Positions 37,096 through 46,342 of a stretch of DNA of 64,000 bases are shown one piece after another (position 1 is the stretch's first letter; the number at the start of each line of letters is the position of its first letter). The stretch comes from Ancylobacter radicis (GTDB lineage: Bacteria > Pseudomonadota > Alphaproteobacteria > Rhizobiales > Xanthobacteraceae), in the NCBI RefSeq assembly GCF_018449475.1, contig NZ_JAHCQH010000015.1:992001-1056000 (forward strand), in the 5' to 3' direction. The translations under genes and the position numbers were made by a program. The notes beneath the pieces are model-generated. The model ran no database searches. It was not told the DNA's origin and saw nothing but the letters and a program-made list of their open reading frames with translations.

Positions 37096-38253
37096 TCAAT
37101 AGGCGTGGCTGCCGTCTTTCGCGATCGCCTGCACGTCGACCTTGCCCCAGAGCACTTTGTAGACCCAGCTCGTATAGGCGAGGATGAGCGGCACGAAGAT
37201 CAGCGTGCAGACCAGCATGATGAACAGCGTCAGATGGCTCGACGAGGCGTCCCAGACGGTGAGGCTGGAGCGCGCATCGATCGAGGACGGCAGGATGAAG
37301 GGGAACATCGACAGGCCGACGGTCGAGATGATGCCGAGGATCGACAGCGAGCTCAGCAGCCAGGCGAAGCCGCCCCGGTTCATGCGCAGCAGAGCGAGGC
37401 TGCCCAGCGCGCCGAGCAGGCCGAGCGCCGGGCCGGCCATCATCCAGGGATGGGCGGCGTAATTGGCCAGCCACGCCCCCGGCGCCAGCGCCACGGTCTT
37501 GGCGAGCGGGTTGGACGGCCCGCCCTTGGCCACGGCGCTGGTGATCGCATAGCCCTCGATGCCCAGCCACAGCCAGACGCCGCCGACCGCGAACAAGGCG
37601 AGGGTGACGAGCGCCGCCACCGAGCCGATGGCCCGCGCCCGCGCGGCGATCACGCCCTCGGTCTTCAGCATCAGCCAGCCGGCGCCGTGCATCACCAGCA
37701 TGGCAACGGAGAGCAGGCCGCAGAGCAGACCGAACGGGTTCAGCAGCTCGAACAGCGTGGTGCCGTCATAGAAGATGCGCAGGTCGCCATCGAGCCGGAA
37801 CGGCACGCCCTGAAGCGCATTGCCGACCGCCACGCCCATCACCAGCGCCGGCACGAAGCCGCCGATGAACAGCGCCCAGTCCCAGCCCGTGCGCCAGGCC
37901 GCGCTGTCGCGCTTGGAGCGGTATTTGAAGCCGACCGGCCGCAGGATCAGCGCGAACAGGATGGCGAACATGGCGAGGTAGAAGCCGGAGAACGACACCG
38001 CGTAGAGCGGCGGCCAGGCGGCGAAGATGGCGCCGCCGCCGAGGATCAGCCACACCTGATTGCCTTCCCAGGTGGCGCCGACCGTGTTGATCACGGTGCG
38101 GCGCTCAAGGTCGGTGCGGGCGACGAAGGGCAGCAGCGTGGCGGTGCCGAGGTCGAAGCCGTCCATCACGGCGAAGCCGATCAGCAGCACGCCGAGCAGC
38201 AGCCACCAGATGACGCGGAGCGTGTCGTAGTCGATGAGGGTGTGAAGGACCAT
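37096..38253 (-). CDS. cydB: Cytochrome bd ubiquinol oxidase subunit II
   Basis: 385-residue inner-membrane subunit with eight or nine helices. Characteristic segments include the start region VIWWLLLGVLLIGFAVMDGFDLG, GATWEGNQVWLILGGGA near 54, and a C-terminal SWVYKVLWGKV. It partners CydA, starts 4 nt after the cydA stop, and is followed by cydX. Length is typical of the E. coli CydAB type rather than the shorter CIO type. Confidence 0.96.
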   Translation of the reverse strand: MVLHTLIDYDTLRVIWWLLLGVLLIGFAVMDGFDLGTATLLPFVARTDLERRTVINTVGATWEGNQVWLILGGGAIFAAWPPLYAVSFSGFYLAMFAILFALILRPVGFKYRSKRDSAAWRTGWDWALFIGGFVPALVMGVAVGNALQGVPFRLDGDLRIFYDGTTLFELLNPFGLLCGLLSVAMLVMHGAGWLMLKTEGVIAARARAIGSVAALVTLALFAVGGVWLWLGIEGYAITSAVAKGGPSNPLAKTVALAPGAWLANYAAHPWMMAGPALGLLGALGSLALLRMNRGGFAWLLSSLSILGIISTVGLSMFPFILPSSIDARSSLTVWDASSSHLTLFIMLVCTLIFVPLILAYTSWVYKVLWGKVDVQAIAKDGSHAY

Positions 38254-38257
38254 GATC

Positions 38258-39835
38258 CTACTCCGCGGCGGCGAGGGTGGCGGGAACGAGCGCGGCTTCC
38301 GGTTCGTCGTCCGGCTCCGGTCCCTTGCGGATGGCGCGCACCATCAGCGCCATCTCGATGATGATGAGCACCGTGTAGAGCGCGGCGAAGCCGAGGATCG
38401 TCGTCAGCACGGTGGCGGCGCCGAGATCGGAGACCGCGGCGGCGGTGGGCAGCACGCCCTCGATGATCCAGGGCTGGCGGCCGATTTCCGCCACCACCCA
38501 GCCGAGTTCGCCGGCGACCCAGGGCAGCGGGATGGCCAGCACCGCGATCCACAGCAGCGGCCGGTAATGGTCGAGCCGGCGGCGGGCCGAGAGCACGAAG
38601 AACACGCTGGTCAGCAGGATGAAGAAGAAGCCCAGCCCGACCATGATGCGGAACGACCAGAACAGGGTCGGCACGTTCGGCACCGTGTCCCAGCCGGCGG
38701 CGGCGACCTGTTCGGGCGTCGCGGTGCGGGGATCGTCGACATAACGCTTGAGCAGCAGGGCGTAGCCGAGATTGGCGCCGTTATCCTCGAAGCTGCGCTG
38801 CACCGCCGGGTCGATGGCCGCGCCCGGCGTGGTGGCGCGGATCTTCTGCAGCGCGTCGAAGGCGGTGATGCCGCTCTTGATGCGCGCCTGCGCCTGCCCG
38901 ACCAGTTCGTCGATGCCCGGCACCACCGTGTCGAGCGAGCGCGTGGCGATGAGGCCGAGGGCCCAGGGAATGTGGATCGCGTAATGGGTCTCGCGGTCCA
39001 CCTGGCTCGGCAGGCCGATCAGGGTGAAGGCGGCCGGCGCCGGCTCGGTCTCCCACATCGCCTCGATGGCGGCGAGCTTCATCTTCTGATGCTCGGTGGC
39101 GAGATAGCCGCTCTCGTCGCCCAGCACGACCACGGAGAGCGAGGCGGCGAGGCCGAAGGAGGCGGCGACCGCCATGGACCGCTTGGCGAGTTCCACATGC
39201 CGGCCCCGCAGCAGATACCAGGCGGAGACGCCGAGCACGAAGATCGCGCCGGTCACATAGCCGGCTGAGACAGTGTGGACGAATTTGGCCTGCGCCACCG
39301 GATTCATGAGCACGGCGAAGAAGTCGGTCACCTCCATGCGCATGGTCTGCGGGTTGAAGGCCGAGCCGACCGGATTCTGCATCCAGCCATTGGCGATCAG
39401 GATCCACAGCGCGGAGAAGTTCGAGCCGAGCGCCACGCACCAGGTGGCGGTGAGATGGCCGAGCTTGGAGAGCTTGTCCCAGCCGAAGAAGAACAGCCCG
39501 ACAAAGGTCGCCTCCAGGAAGAAGGCCATCAGCCCCTCGATCGCCAGCGGGGCGCCGAAGATGTCGCCGACATAATGGCTGTAATAGCTCCAGTTCATGC
39601 CGAACTGGAATTCCATCACGATACCCGTGGACACGCCGAGCACGAAATTGATGCCGAACAGCGTGCCCCAGAACTTGGTCATCTGCCGCCAGATCGGGCG
39701 GCCGGTCATCACATAGACCGTCTCCATGATGCCGAGCACGACGGAGAGGCCAAGCGTGAGGGGAATGAAGAGGAAATGATAGAGGGCGGTCATCGCGAAC
39801 TGTAGTCGCGACAGGTCGACGATATTCAGTTCCAT
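38258..39835 (-). CDS. cydA: Cytochrome bd ubiquinol oxidase subunit I
   Basis: 525-residue catalytic subunit that oxidises quinol and reduces oxygen with high affinity at the inner membrane. Haem ligands correspond to His20 (haem b595), His187 and Met398 (haem b558), and the conserved Glu100 and Glu108 of the proton path are present. The long Q-loop, including DNGANLGYALLLKRY near 351 and GWDTVPNVPTLFWSFRIM near 381, marks the long-Q-loop subfamily. It suits respiration at low oxygen. It lies 105 nt downstream of cydC. Confidence 0.97.
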   Translation of the reverse strand: MELNIVDLSRLQFAMTALYHFLFIPLTLGLSVVLGIMETVYVMTGRPIWRQMTKFWGTLFGINFVLGVSTGIVMEFQFGMNWSYYSHYVGDIFGAPLAIEGLMAFFLEATFVGLFFFGWDKLSKLGHLTATWCVALGSNFSALWILIANGWMQNPVGSAFNPQTMRMEVTDFFAVLMNPVAQAKFVHTVSAGYVTGAIFVLGVSAWYLLRGRHVELAKRSMAVAASFGLAASLSVVVLGDESGYLATEHQKMKLAAIEAMWETEPAPAAFTLIGLPSQVDRETHYAIHIPWALGLIATRSLDTVVPGIDELVGQAQARIKSGITAFDALQKIRATTPGAAIDPAVQRSFEDNGANLGYALLLKRYVDDPRTATPEQVAAAGWDTVPNVPTLFWSFRIMVGLGFFFILLTSVFFVLSARRRLDHYRPLLWIAVLAIPLPWVAGELGWVVAEIGRQPWIIEGVLPTAAAVSDLGAATVLTTILGFAALYTVLIIIEMALMVRAIRKGPEPDDEPEAALVPATLAAAE

Positions 39836-39892
39836 GGTTCAGTGCCGGTTCGTCCCGGCCTCCTGGTCTTGCGCGCCGCAGGCCCCCGGCGC

Positions 39893-39928
39893 CAGGTCAT
39901 CAACGGCAGGTCATCAACAGCAGGTCGC
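39893..39928. repeat. Tandem 14-nt repeat between cydC and cydA
   Basis: The unit CAGGTCATCAACGG/AG occurs at 39893-39906 and 39907-39920, followed by a partial third copy. It lies in the 105-nt gap between cydC and cydA. No function is apparent. Confidence 0.5.
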
Positions 39929-39940
39929 TTCCGCCGAAGG

Positions 39941-41710
39941 TCAGTCGGGCCGCAGCCCGTCGAGCAGCGCGTCGAAGGCGGGTTCGCCCCGGCGTGCAAG
40001 GGTGTGCAGGCGTCCGTCAGCCAAGAGGACGAGGGTGTCGGCGATCTCCGCCTCGCGCCGCAAATGTGTAGCCAGAACCAGCGTCCTGTCGTCCGCACAG
40101 CTACCTAGCTGGGCCATGACGGCGCGCGCGGTGGCGCCGTCGAGCCCGTCGGTCGGCTCGTCGAGCAGCCAGACCGGGGCGTTGCGCAGGATCAGCCGGG
40201 CCAGCGCGAGGCGTCGACCCTGCCCGCCGGAAAGGCCAAGGCCGCCTTCGCCGAGCCGGCTATCCATTCCCGCCGGCAGCGCGGCGACCAGCGCGTCGAG
40301 CCCGGCCTTGGCAAGGGCGGCGCGCAGCTCGCCCTCGCTCGCCTCGGGCCGGGCAAGCCGCAGATTGCCGGCCAGGCTGTCCTGAAACAGTTCGGTGCGC
40401 TGGGTCAGCAGCGTCGCCGGCCGTGTCGCCAGATGCCCGGCCAGCGGGGCGATCTCGCCCGCCAGCGCGGCGAGCAGGGTCGACTTGCCGGCGCCGCTGG
40501 CGCCGATCACGGCGAGGCGTTCGCCGGCGTGAAGGGTGAGGTCGAGGCCGCGCAGCACCGGCGCGCCCCCATGACTGGCCCCACCATGACCTGCCCCACC
40601 ATGCCCGAGCGAGACGCCGACCAGTTCCACCGCCACGCCCGGACCGGGCGCCGGGGCGCGGCGCGGCGTGGGCGCGGGGGTGAGGCGCGGGGCGAGCCGG
40701 GCGGCGGCGATCAGCGCGCGCTCCATCTCGATCATGCCCCGGCGCAGCGCGGCGAAGGGCTCGAAGGCGGCCAACGCCACCATCAGCACCAGCGCGCCGA
40801 TCGGGGCGGTGATCCGCCCGTCCCCGGCGAGACTGGCCACCAGCACCAGCATCACCGCCAGCAGCACCCCCGAGGCGGCGGTAAAGCCGGCCCCGGCATA
40901 GGTGTCGACCCGGTTCAGCGCATTGTCGGCGTCGACCAGCCGCGCATCGGCGGCGGACAGGCTCTCGCGATGGGCCGACAGCCGCCCGGCCATGGCGAGT
41001 TCGGTCTGCCCGGCGAGAAGATCGACCGCGCGGGCGCGCAGCACTTCCAGCGCATGGGCCCGGCGCCGCGCCGGCCGGCGGGCGGTGCGCAGCGCGATCA
41101 GCGGCACGCCGATGCCGGCGCCGAGCAGCAGCGCGGCGAAGATGAGGGCGGTGCGGGTGTCGATCAGCGCGATGGCGAGGATCAGCCCGCCCGCCACCGC
41201 GGCAGCGGCGGCGACCGGCACCAGCACGCGCAGATAGAGCGAATCCAGCGCGTCGATGTCGAGGGTGAGGCGGAACAGCAGGCGCGAGGGCCGGTCGGCG
41301 AGGCGCCCCGCAGCTTCCGGCGCCGCCCAGCCGCGAAACAGCGTCTCGCGCAGCCCGGCCAGCACCCCGAGCGCGGCGTCATGGGTCACCAGCCGCTCGC
41401 CATAGCGCCCGGCGGTGCGCAGCAGCGCCATCAGCCGGATGACCGCCGAGGGGGCGAAGATGTCGAAGGCCAGCGCGGTGGCGGTGCTCAGCCCGGCGAT
41501 GGCGGTGGCGGTGATGAACCAGCCGGCGGTGCCGAGCAGGCCAAGGCCGGCGAGCAGGGTGACGATCGCCAGCGCGATGCCGGCGGTCAGCGCCCAGCCG
41601 CGTTCGGCGAAGAACAGCCGCACGATGGAAGCCAGCGCGCCGAACCGCCGGAGGCGGCGGGTGCTCACGCGGTGGCGTTCGCCCACCCGTCTCTCGCCCA
41701 TCTGCATCAT
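39941..41710 (-). CDS. cydC: Thiol reductant ABC exporter subunit CydC
   Basis: 589-residue half-transporter, six membrane helices then an ATPase domain. With CydD it exports cysteine/glutathione to the periplasm and is needed for cytochrome bd assembly. Walker A is GASGAGKST, the signature LGLSGGQGRRLALARL, and Walker B VWLLDEPTDGLD. Just before Walker A, near the A-loop, lies an unusual HGGAGHGGASHGG run encoded at about 40565-40606. The start overlaps the cydD stop by 4 nt. Confidence 0.93.
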   Translation of the reverse strand: MMQMGERRVGERHRVSTRRLRRFGALASIVRLFFAERGWALTAGIALAIVTLLAGLGLLGTAGWFITATAIAGLSTATALAFDIFAPSAVIRLMALLRTAGRYGERLVTHDAALGVLAGLRETLFRGWAAPEAAGRLADRPSRLLFRLTLDIDALDSLYLRVLVPVAAAAAVAGGLILAIALIDTRTALIFAALLLGAGIGVPLIALRTARRPARRRAHALEVLRARAVDLLAGQTELAMAGRLSAHRESLSAADARLVDADNALNRVDTYAGAGFTAASGVLLAVMLVLVASLAGDGRITAPIGALVLMVALAAFEPFAALRRGMIEMERALIAAARLAPRLTPAPTPRRAPAPGPGVAVELVGVSLGHGGAGHGGASHGGAPVLRGLDLTLHAGERLAVIGASGAGKSTLLAALAGEIAPLAGHLATRPATLLTQRTELFQDSLAGNLRLARPEASEGELRAALAKAGLDALVAALPAGMDSRLGEGGLGLSGGQGRRLALARLILRNAPVWLLDEPTDGLDGATARAVMAQLGSCADDRTLVLATHLRREAEIADTLVLLADGRLHTLARRGEPAFDALLDGLRPD

Positions 41711-43443
41711 GGCCGGTCCTCCGCCGCGAGCGTGACGACGCGGTCCATCCGCGCGGCGAGCGCGGGGTCGTGGGTGGCAATGATCAGCGTGCGGCCCTGC
41801 GCCAGCACCAGCAGTCCCTCCGTCACCTCCTGTGCGGTGGTGGCGTCGAGATGGGCGGTCGGCTCGTCGGCGAGGATCAGCCCGGCCTCGGGCGTCGCGG
41901 CAAGGCGGGCCAGGGCGAGGCGCAGCGCCTCGCCGCCGGAGAGCCCGCGTCCGGCCTCGCCCACCGGGGCGGGGCCGCGCCGCGCCGCCACCGCGTCGAG
42001 CCGTGCCGCCTGCAGCGCCGCGCGCACCGCCGCATGGTCCACCCGCGGGCGGCCGAGGGCTACATTGCGGGCCAGCGTACCGGCGAAGATGTGCGGCTTC
42101 TGGCCGATATAGGCCATGCGGGCACGCAGCCGCGCCGCGCTCGCCGGGGTCAGCGCCTCGCCGTCGATCAGCACCCGGCCGGCCTGCGGCGCGGCGAGCC
42201 CGGCGATCAGCGCGATCAGCGTGGATTTTCCCGCCCCGCTCGGGGCGAACAGCGCCACATGCTCGCCCGGCGCGACGGTGAGGTCGAAGCCGTCGAACAC
42301 CGCGGCGCCGGCGCCATGGCGGAAGCCGAGCCCCTCGACCCGCACGGCCGGGGCGGCGAAGGCGGTGTCGGTATGGGGCGCGTCATCGGCGCCGAGCAAG
42401 GTCTGGCCGGGCAGGGTCTCGCCGGGCGCGGCGAGCCGCTCCAGCGCCTCGATCGCGGCCTGACCGGCGGCGCGGTCGTGCCAGGCGGCCGCCAGCTCGC
42501 GCAGCGGCTCATAGAAGGTCGGCGCCAGCAGCAGCATGAACAGCCCGCCGGCGAGGCCAAAGGGCTGGCCGGTGGCGCCGACATCCAGCATGCCCAGCAG
42601 GAACAGGCCGATATAGGCGGCGACCAGCGCGACGCCGACGGCGGCGAACAGCTCCAGCACCGCCGAGGACAGGAAGGCGATGCGCAGCACCGCCATGGTG
42701 CGGGTGCGCAGGCTCTCCGCATCGGCCCGCAGCCGCCTGGCGGTGGCATCGACCGCGCCGAGCCCGCGAATGGTGGCAAGGCCGCGCAGCCGGTCGAGCA
42801 GGAAGCCGTTCATGCTGCCCATCTCGACAAGCTGCGCCTCGCTGGCCGCCTTGGCCTGCAGGCCGATCAGCGCCATGAACAGCGGGATCAGCGGCGCGGT
42901 GACGAGCAGGATGATCCCGGCCAGCCAGGAGATCGGCAGCACGAAGGCGAGCAGCACCAGCGGCAGCAGGCTGGCCTTCATCCGGGCCGGACGGAACCGG
43001 GCGAGATAGGGCACCACCGCTTCGGCCTGTTCGGCCAGCACGCTGGCGGCGAGGCCCGAGGCCGGGCGGTCGAGGTCGAGCGGCGAGCGGGCGGCGAGCG
43101 CCCGCGTCGCCTCGGCCCGCAGCCGCGAGAGTTCGGCCCGCGCGGCGCGAAAGCTCAGCCGCGCCCCGGCGGCGTCACACCCGGCGCGCAGGAAGCCGAG
43201 CAGCGCGATGCCGAGCGCCGGCATCAGCGCGGCGTCGGCGGAGGCCCCGGCGGCGATCGCGCCGACCGCATGGGCCAGCAGCCCGGCCTGCGGGATCCAG
43301 ATCAGCGGGGCGGCGAGCTGCAGCATCAGTCCCGTCCGCTCGGCCCGGCGCACCGCATCGGCCGGCCGCGCGCGCAAGGCGCGCATCCGTAGCGCGGGGG
43401 CGGGCAAGGCGCGGGAGGCCGGCATGTCATTGCGCTCCGTCAT
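41707..43443 (-). CDS. cydD: Thiol reductant ABC exporter subunit CydD
   Basis: 578-residue partner of CydC. The membrane domain spans the first ~310 residues (GIILLVTAPLIPLFMALIG is recognisable), followed by the ATPase domain with Walker A APSGAGKST, signature LSGGEALRLALARL and Walker B LILADEPTAHLD. The ATG at 43443 overlaps the regulator gene by 17 nt. The ATG at 43425, one base after the regulator stop and with a GGAG upstream, is an equally good start and would remove six residues. Confidence 0.92.
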   Translation of the reverse strand: MTERNDMPASRALPAPALRMRALRARPADAVRRAERTGLMLQLAAPLIWIPQAGLLAHAVGAIAAGASADAALMPALGIALLGFLRAGCDAAGARLSFRAARAELSRLRAEATRALAARSPLDLDRPASGLAASVLAEQAEAVVPYLARFRPARMKASLLPLVLLAFVLPISWLAGIILLVTAPLIPLFMALIGLQAKAASEAQLVEMGSMNGFLLDRLRGLATIRGLGAVDATARRLRADAESLRTRTMAVLRIAFLSSAVLELFAAVGVALVAAYIGLFLLGMLDVGATGQPFGLAGGLFMLLLAPTFYEPLRELAAAWHDRAAGQAAIEALERLAAPGETLPGQTLLGADDAPHTDTAFAAPAVRVEGLGFRHGAGAAVFDGFDLTVAPGEHVALFAPSGAGKSTLIALIAGLAAPQAGRVLIDGEALTPASAARLRARMAYIGQKPHIFAGTLARNVALGRPRVDHAAVRAALQAARLDAVAARRGPAPVGEAGRGLSGGEALRLALARLAATPEAGLILADEPTAHLDATTAQEVTEGLLVLAQGRTLIIATHDPALAARMDRVVTLAAEDRP

Positions 43444-44044
43444 CGGGCGCGACGAGGCGAACCTGTTCGCCGGCTTGCTTCTTGCCGGCCTTGCGGCCGC
43501 GCCCGAGCGTGACGATGCGGTCCTTGGTCTCCAGCAGGCGGGTGATCTTGGAGCCGAGGCTCAGCAGATTGGCCAGCCGCTCGGTCTCCAGCCGCTTCAC
43601 ATCCTCATACCAGGTGGTGAGCTGCTCGATCAGGCCGTGCATTTCCGCCATGCGCTCCTGCGCATAACGCTCGCGCGGGCTGCCCGGCGGCTGCATCAGG
43701 ATTTCCCGCAGCACCGAGAGGGTGGGGTCGACCTCGCGCTTCTTGCGCTCCTCGGCCAGCGTGCGCAGGATCTGCCAGACATCGTCGGGGGTGGTGAAGA
43801 AGTCGCGCCGGTCATTGGGCAGGTGCTTCAGTACGACCAGGTTCCAGGCCTGCAATTCGCGCAGGCTCATGGAGACATTGGAGCGGGAAATGCCGAGCGC
43901 CTCGACGATCTCCTCGGCGCAGAGCGGCTCGGGCGAGACATAAAGCAGCGCGTAGATCTGGCCGACCGTGCGGTTGATCCCCCAGCGGCTGCCCATTTCG
44001 CCGAAATGCAGCACGAAGGACTGGATGAGCGGCGGCAGGTTCAC
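43427..44044 (-). CDS. GbsR/MarR family transcriptional regulator
   Basis: 205-residue winged-helix regulator of the GbsR branch. The N-terminal FVLHFGEMGSRWGINRTVGQ is the family signature, and the HTH is near 45-70 (LGISRSNVSMSLREL). It is the first gene of the cyd operon, so it probably controls cydDCABX and itself. A perfect 6+6 palindrome lies 30 nt upstream of its start. Related regulators head many cyd operons in Hyphomicrobiales; the signal is not known from sequence. Confidence 0.9.
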   Translation of the reverse strand: MNLPPLIQSFVLHFGEMGSRWGINRTVGQIYALLYVSPEPLCAEEIVEALGISRSNVSMSLRELQAWNLVVLKHLPNDRRDFFTTPDDVWQILRTLAEERKKREVDPTLSVLREILMQPPGSPRERYAQERMAEMHGLIEQLTTWYEDVKRLETERLANLLSLGSKITRLLETKDRIVTLGRGRKAGKKQAGEQVRLVAPDDGAQ

Positions 44045-44074
44045 GGCGGGACCCCGATGGCGGCGTTACGCTGA

Positions 44075-44103
44075 TTTCAGTCATTTCTGAAACAACAGGT
44101 CAA
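44075..44103 (-). promoter_or_regulatory. Putative promoter/operator of the gbsR-cyd operon
   Basis: On the minus strand TTGACC (44103-44098) resembles a -35 box. A perfect inverted repeat, TTTCAG-N6-CTGAAA at 44075-44092, covers the place where the -10 would be. This is a good location for autorepression by the GbsR-type protein starting at 44044. The -10 itself is poor, so activation may be needed. No clear FNR box was seen here. Confidence 0.4.
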
Positions 44104-44447
44104 TACCTATTCCATTCTTCACGGGTACGCCATCCGTGGCTTTCCAGATCGCGCGGGTGTGAGGGGGGACATGATGTCCAAGGCGTGCGACGGCGCTGCG
44201 CCTGCCGGCGGATATCGGCCTGCGTCGGCGCTCCGCCTGCGCCAGCAGCCCCGCGCGCGAGGCTCGCGGGGGATGGACCGTGCGGAGGTGGAGGAAGCGC
44301 AGGGGGGGCGCCAACAGGGGAGGCGCCGAGAGAGCGCCGGCCCATAGGACAGCCCGCAAGGGAGCGGCGTGCGGGCGGCCGATCGTCTACCCCCTCGGAG
44401 CCGACCGGCCGCGCCGCTTCCCCCGCCCCCGGGAAAACCCGTCTATC
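44104..44447. other. Non-coding GC-rich intergenic stretch
   Basis: 344 nt between the gbsR promoter and the end of an ABC importer operon transcribed toward lower coordinates. Open frames here are overlapping, compositionally biased and start without ribosome binding sites; I see no real gene. No clear intrinsic terminator or repeat is recognised. Confidence 0.5.
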
Positions 44448-45329
44448 CTACGCCGGCACGGGCTCGCCGGCCAGTTCCGCCTCTTCGGCGGCGAGCGCGG
44501 CGCGCTGGCGGCGGGCCGCCGCGGCGTCCGCCCGTCGCTTCCATATCTCATAGGCGATGGCGGCGAGGATGGTGACGCCGACGATCAGCACCGCCAGCGC
44601 GCTGATCGAGGGCGTGGTGCCCTGCCGCACGCGCCCCGCCAGCACCGTGGTCAGCGTCTTGTCGGAGAGGATCGAGAAGGTGGTGGTGTTGTAGTTCTCG
44701 AACGAGGACAGGAAGGCCAGCACCGCCGCCGAGGCCAGTGCCGGCTTGAGGAAGGGCAACAGGATGTGCCGGAACACCTGCGGGTAGGAGGCGCCGAGAT
44801 CGAGCGCGGCTTCCTCCTGCACCCGGTCGAAGCGTTGCAGCCGGGCGAGGATGATCAGCATGCAATAGGCGGAGATGAAGCTCGACTGGCCGAGCACGGT
44901 GAGCGCGATGCCGTCATAGAGGAAGCGCGTGCCGGTATCGGTGGTGAACTGGCGCCAGAACACCACGGTCGAGATGCCGATGATGATGCCCGGCGTCAGC
45001 ACCGGCGAGACCACGATCAGGTAATAGGTTGAGCGCAGCCGGGACTGGATCTGCGTCATCACGATGGCCCCGGCCAGCCCGGTCGGCACCGAGATGCAGA
45101 CCACCAGCAGGCCGATCCAGACCGAGGTCTGCAGGCCGTACATCATGTCGGCGTCGGCCAAAAGCAGGCCGAACCAGTCGAGCGTCAGCCCCTCGATCGG
45201 CCAGACCTGCGGGTATTGCGGCGTGTTGAAGGCCGAGATGGCCATCACCGCCAGCGGCCCGAGCAGATAGAGGAAGAAGATCGCGATATAGACCGCGAAC
45301 ATCACGCGCTGGAAAGCTCCCCCGTTCAT
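44448..45329 (-). CDS. ABC transporter permease (PotC/YdcV type)
   Basis: 293-residue inner-membrane permease with six helices. The EAA loop reads EEAALDLGASYPQVFRHILLP near 170-190. The C-terminal 35 residues are Ala/Arg/Glu-rich and polar. It is the last gene of the second polyamine-type importer and overlaps the preceding permease by 4 nt. Confidence 0.9.
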   Translation of the reverse strand: MNGGAFQRVMFAVYIAIFFLYLLGPLAVMAISAFNTPQYPQVWPIEGLTLDWFGLLLADADMMYGLQTSVWIGLLVVCISVPTGLAGAIVMTQIQSRLRSTYYLIVVSPVLTPGIIIGISTVVFWRQFTTDTGTRFLYDGIALTVLGQSSFISAYCMLIILARLQRFDRVQEEAALDLGASYPQVFRHILLPFLKPALASAAVLAFLSSFENYNTTTFSILSDKTLTTVLAGRVRQGTTPSISALAVLIVGVTILAAIAYEIWKRRADAAAARRQRAALAAEEAELAGEPVPA

Positions 45330-46342
45330 CGCGTGATCTCCCCGAGGCTGAGGCGGAAGGCTTTCAGCACCAGCAGCACGAAGGCGATGCAGGTCATCAG
45401 CAGGATGAAGGCATAGGCCGCGCCCTGCGGCCAGTTGAAGGCCTGGTAGAAGCGGTCATAGACGATCGGCGTGAACCACAGCGTGCGCGGCCCGCCCAGC
45501 ACCAGCGGCGCGGCCAGCGCGCCGGCGCACAGCATGAACACCAGCGTGCAGCCCGAGGCGATGCCGGGCTTGGCGTGCGGCATGACGATGAAGGCGTGGA
45601 TGTGCCACCAGGGCGCGCCAAGGTCGCGCGCCGCCTCGATCTGGTTCTTGTCGAGGCTTTCAATAGCGTTGTAGAGCGGAAACACCATCATCAAGAGATA
45701 GGCATAGCTGAGGCCCATATAGAGCCCGACATCGGCGGCCAGGAAGTCGATCGGCTCGGCGGTCAGCCCCGCCCCCATCAGCGCCTGGTTGATCACGCCG
45801 CCGGAGGACAGCAGCACCCGGAAGGCGAAGGCGCGCAGGATCTCGTTCACCCAATAGGGCAGGATCAGCAGCAGCAGCAGGATGCGCAGCCGCCCGACGC
45901 TGGCCGATTGCGCCATGTGGAAGGCGATCGGGTAGCAGATGGCGAAGTTGAGCAGGGTGATGGCGATGCTCACCGCGATGGTGAGGAAGAAGGCCTTGAT
46001 GTGCAGCCAGTTCCAGCTCGCCGTCGAGGTGGTCGAGCCGAACAGGAAGTAGCGGTAATTCTCCAGCGTGTAGATGTCCTTCGGCCCGCCCATCTGCGAG
46101 GGCGGCAGCTTCGGGCGGAACGACATCTCGACCATGGCGAGCTGCGGCAGGACGATGACGAAGAAGGCCCAGAAGCCGACCGCGATCACCAGATAGAGCC
46201 CGACGGCGAGGCCGTTGCGCTGGAAGAAGCCGGGCCCGCTGATGAGGCCGGTGCGCCGCTCATAGGCGGAAAGGGCGAAGAAGATCAGCGCCACCGCGAG
46301 CGGCAGGCCGAGAACGAGGGTGAGGCCGCCGGGTCCGCTCAT
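45326..46342 (-). CDS. ABC transporter permease (PotB/YdcU type)
   Basis: 338-residue inner-membrane permease, PotB-like, with an extra N-terminal helix region before the usual six. The EAA loop is EAARDLGAPWWHIHAFIVMP near 241-260. It overlaps both neighbours by 4 nt, indicating a translationally coupled transporter operon. Confidence 0.9.
   Translation of the reverse strand: MSGPGGLTLVLGLPLAVALIFFALSAYERRTGLISGPGFFQRNGLAVGLYLVIAVGFWAFFVIVLPQLAMVEMSFRPKLPPSQMGGPKDIYTLENYRYFLFGSTTSTASWNWLHIKAFFLTIAVSIAITLLNFAICYPIAFHMAQSASVGRLRILLLLLILPYWVNEILRAFAFRVLLSSGGVINQALMGAGLTAEPIDFLAADVGLYMGLSYAYLLMMVFPLYNAIESLDKNQIEAARDLGAPWWHIHAFIVMPHAKPGIASGCTLVFMLCAGALAAPLVLGGPRTLWFTPIVYDRFYQAFNWPQGAAYAFILLMTCIAFVLLVLKAFRLSLGEITR

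Noticed and set aside
44081-44359. Short frames in the gap between the gbsR gene and the ABC importer
   Set aside because: Several overlapping frames on both strands, low complexity, no ribosome binding site and no recognisable domain.
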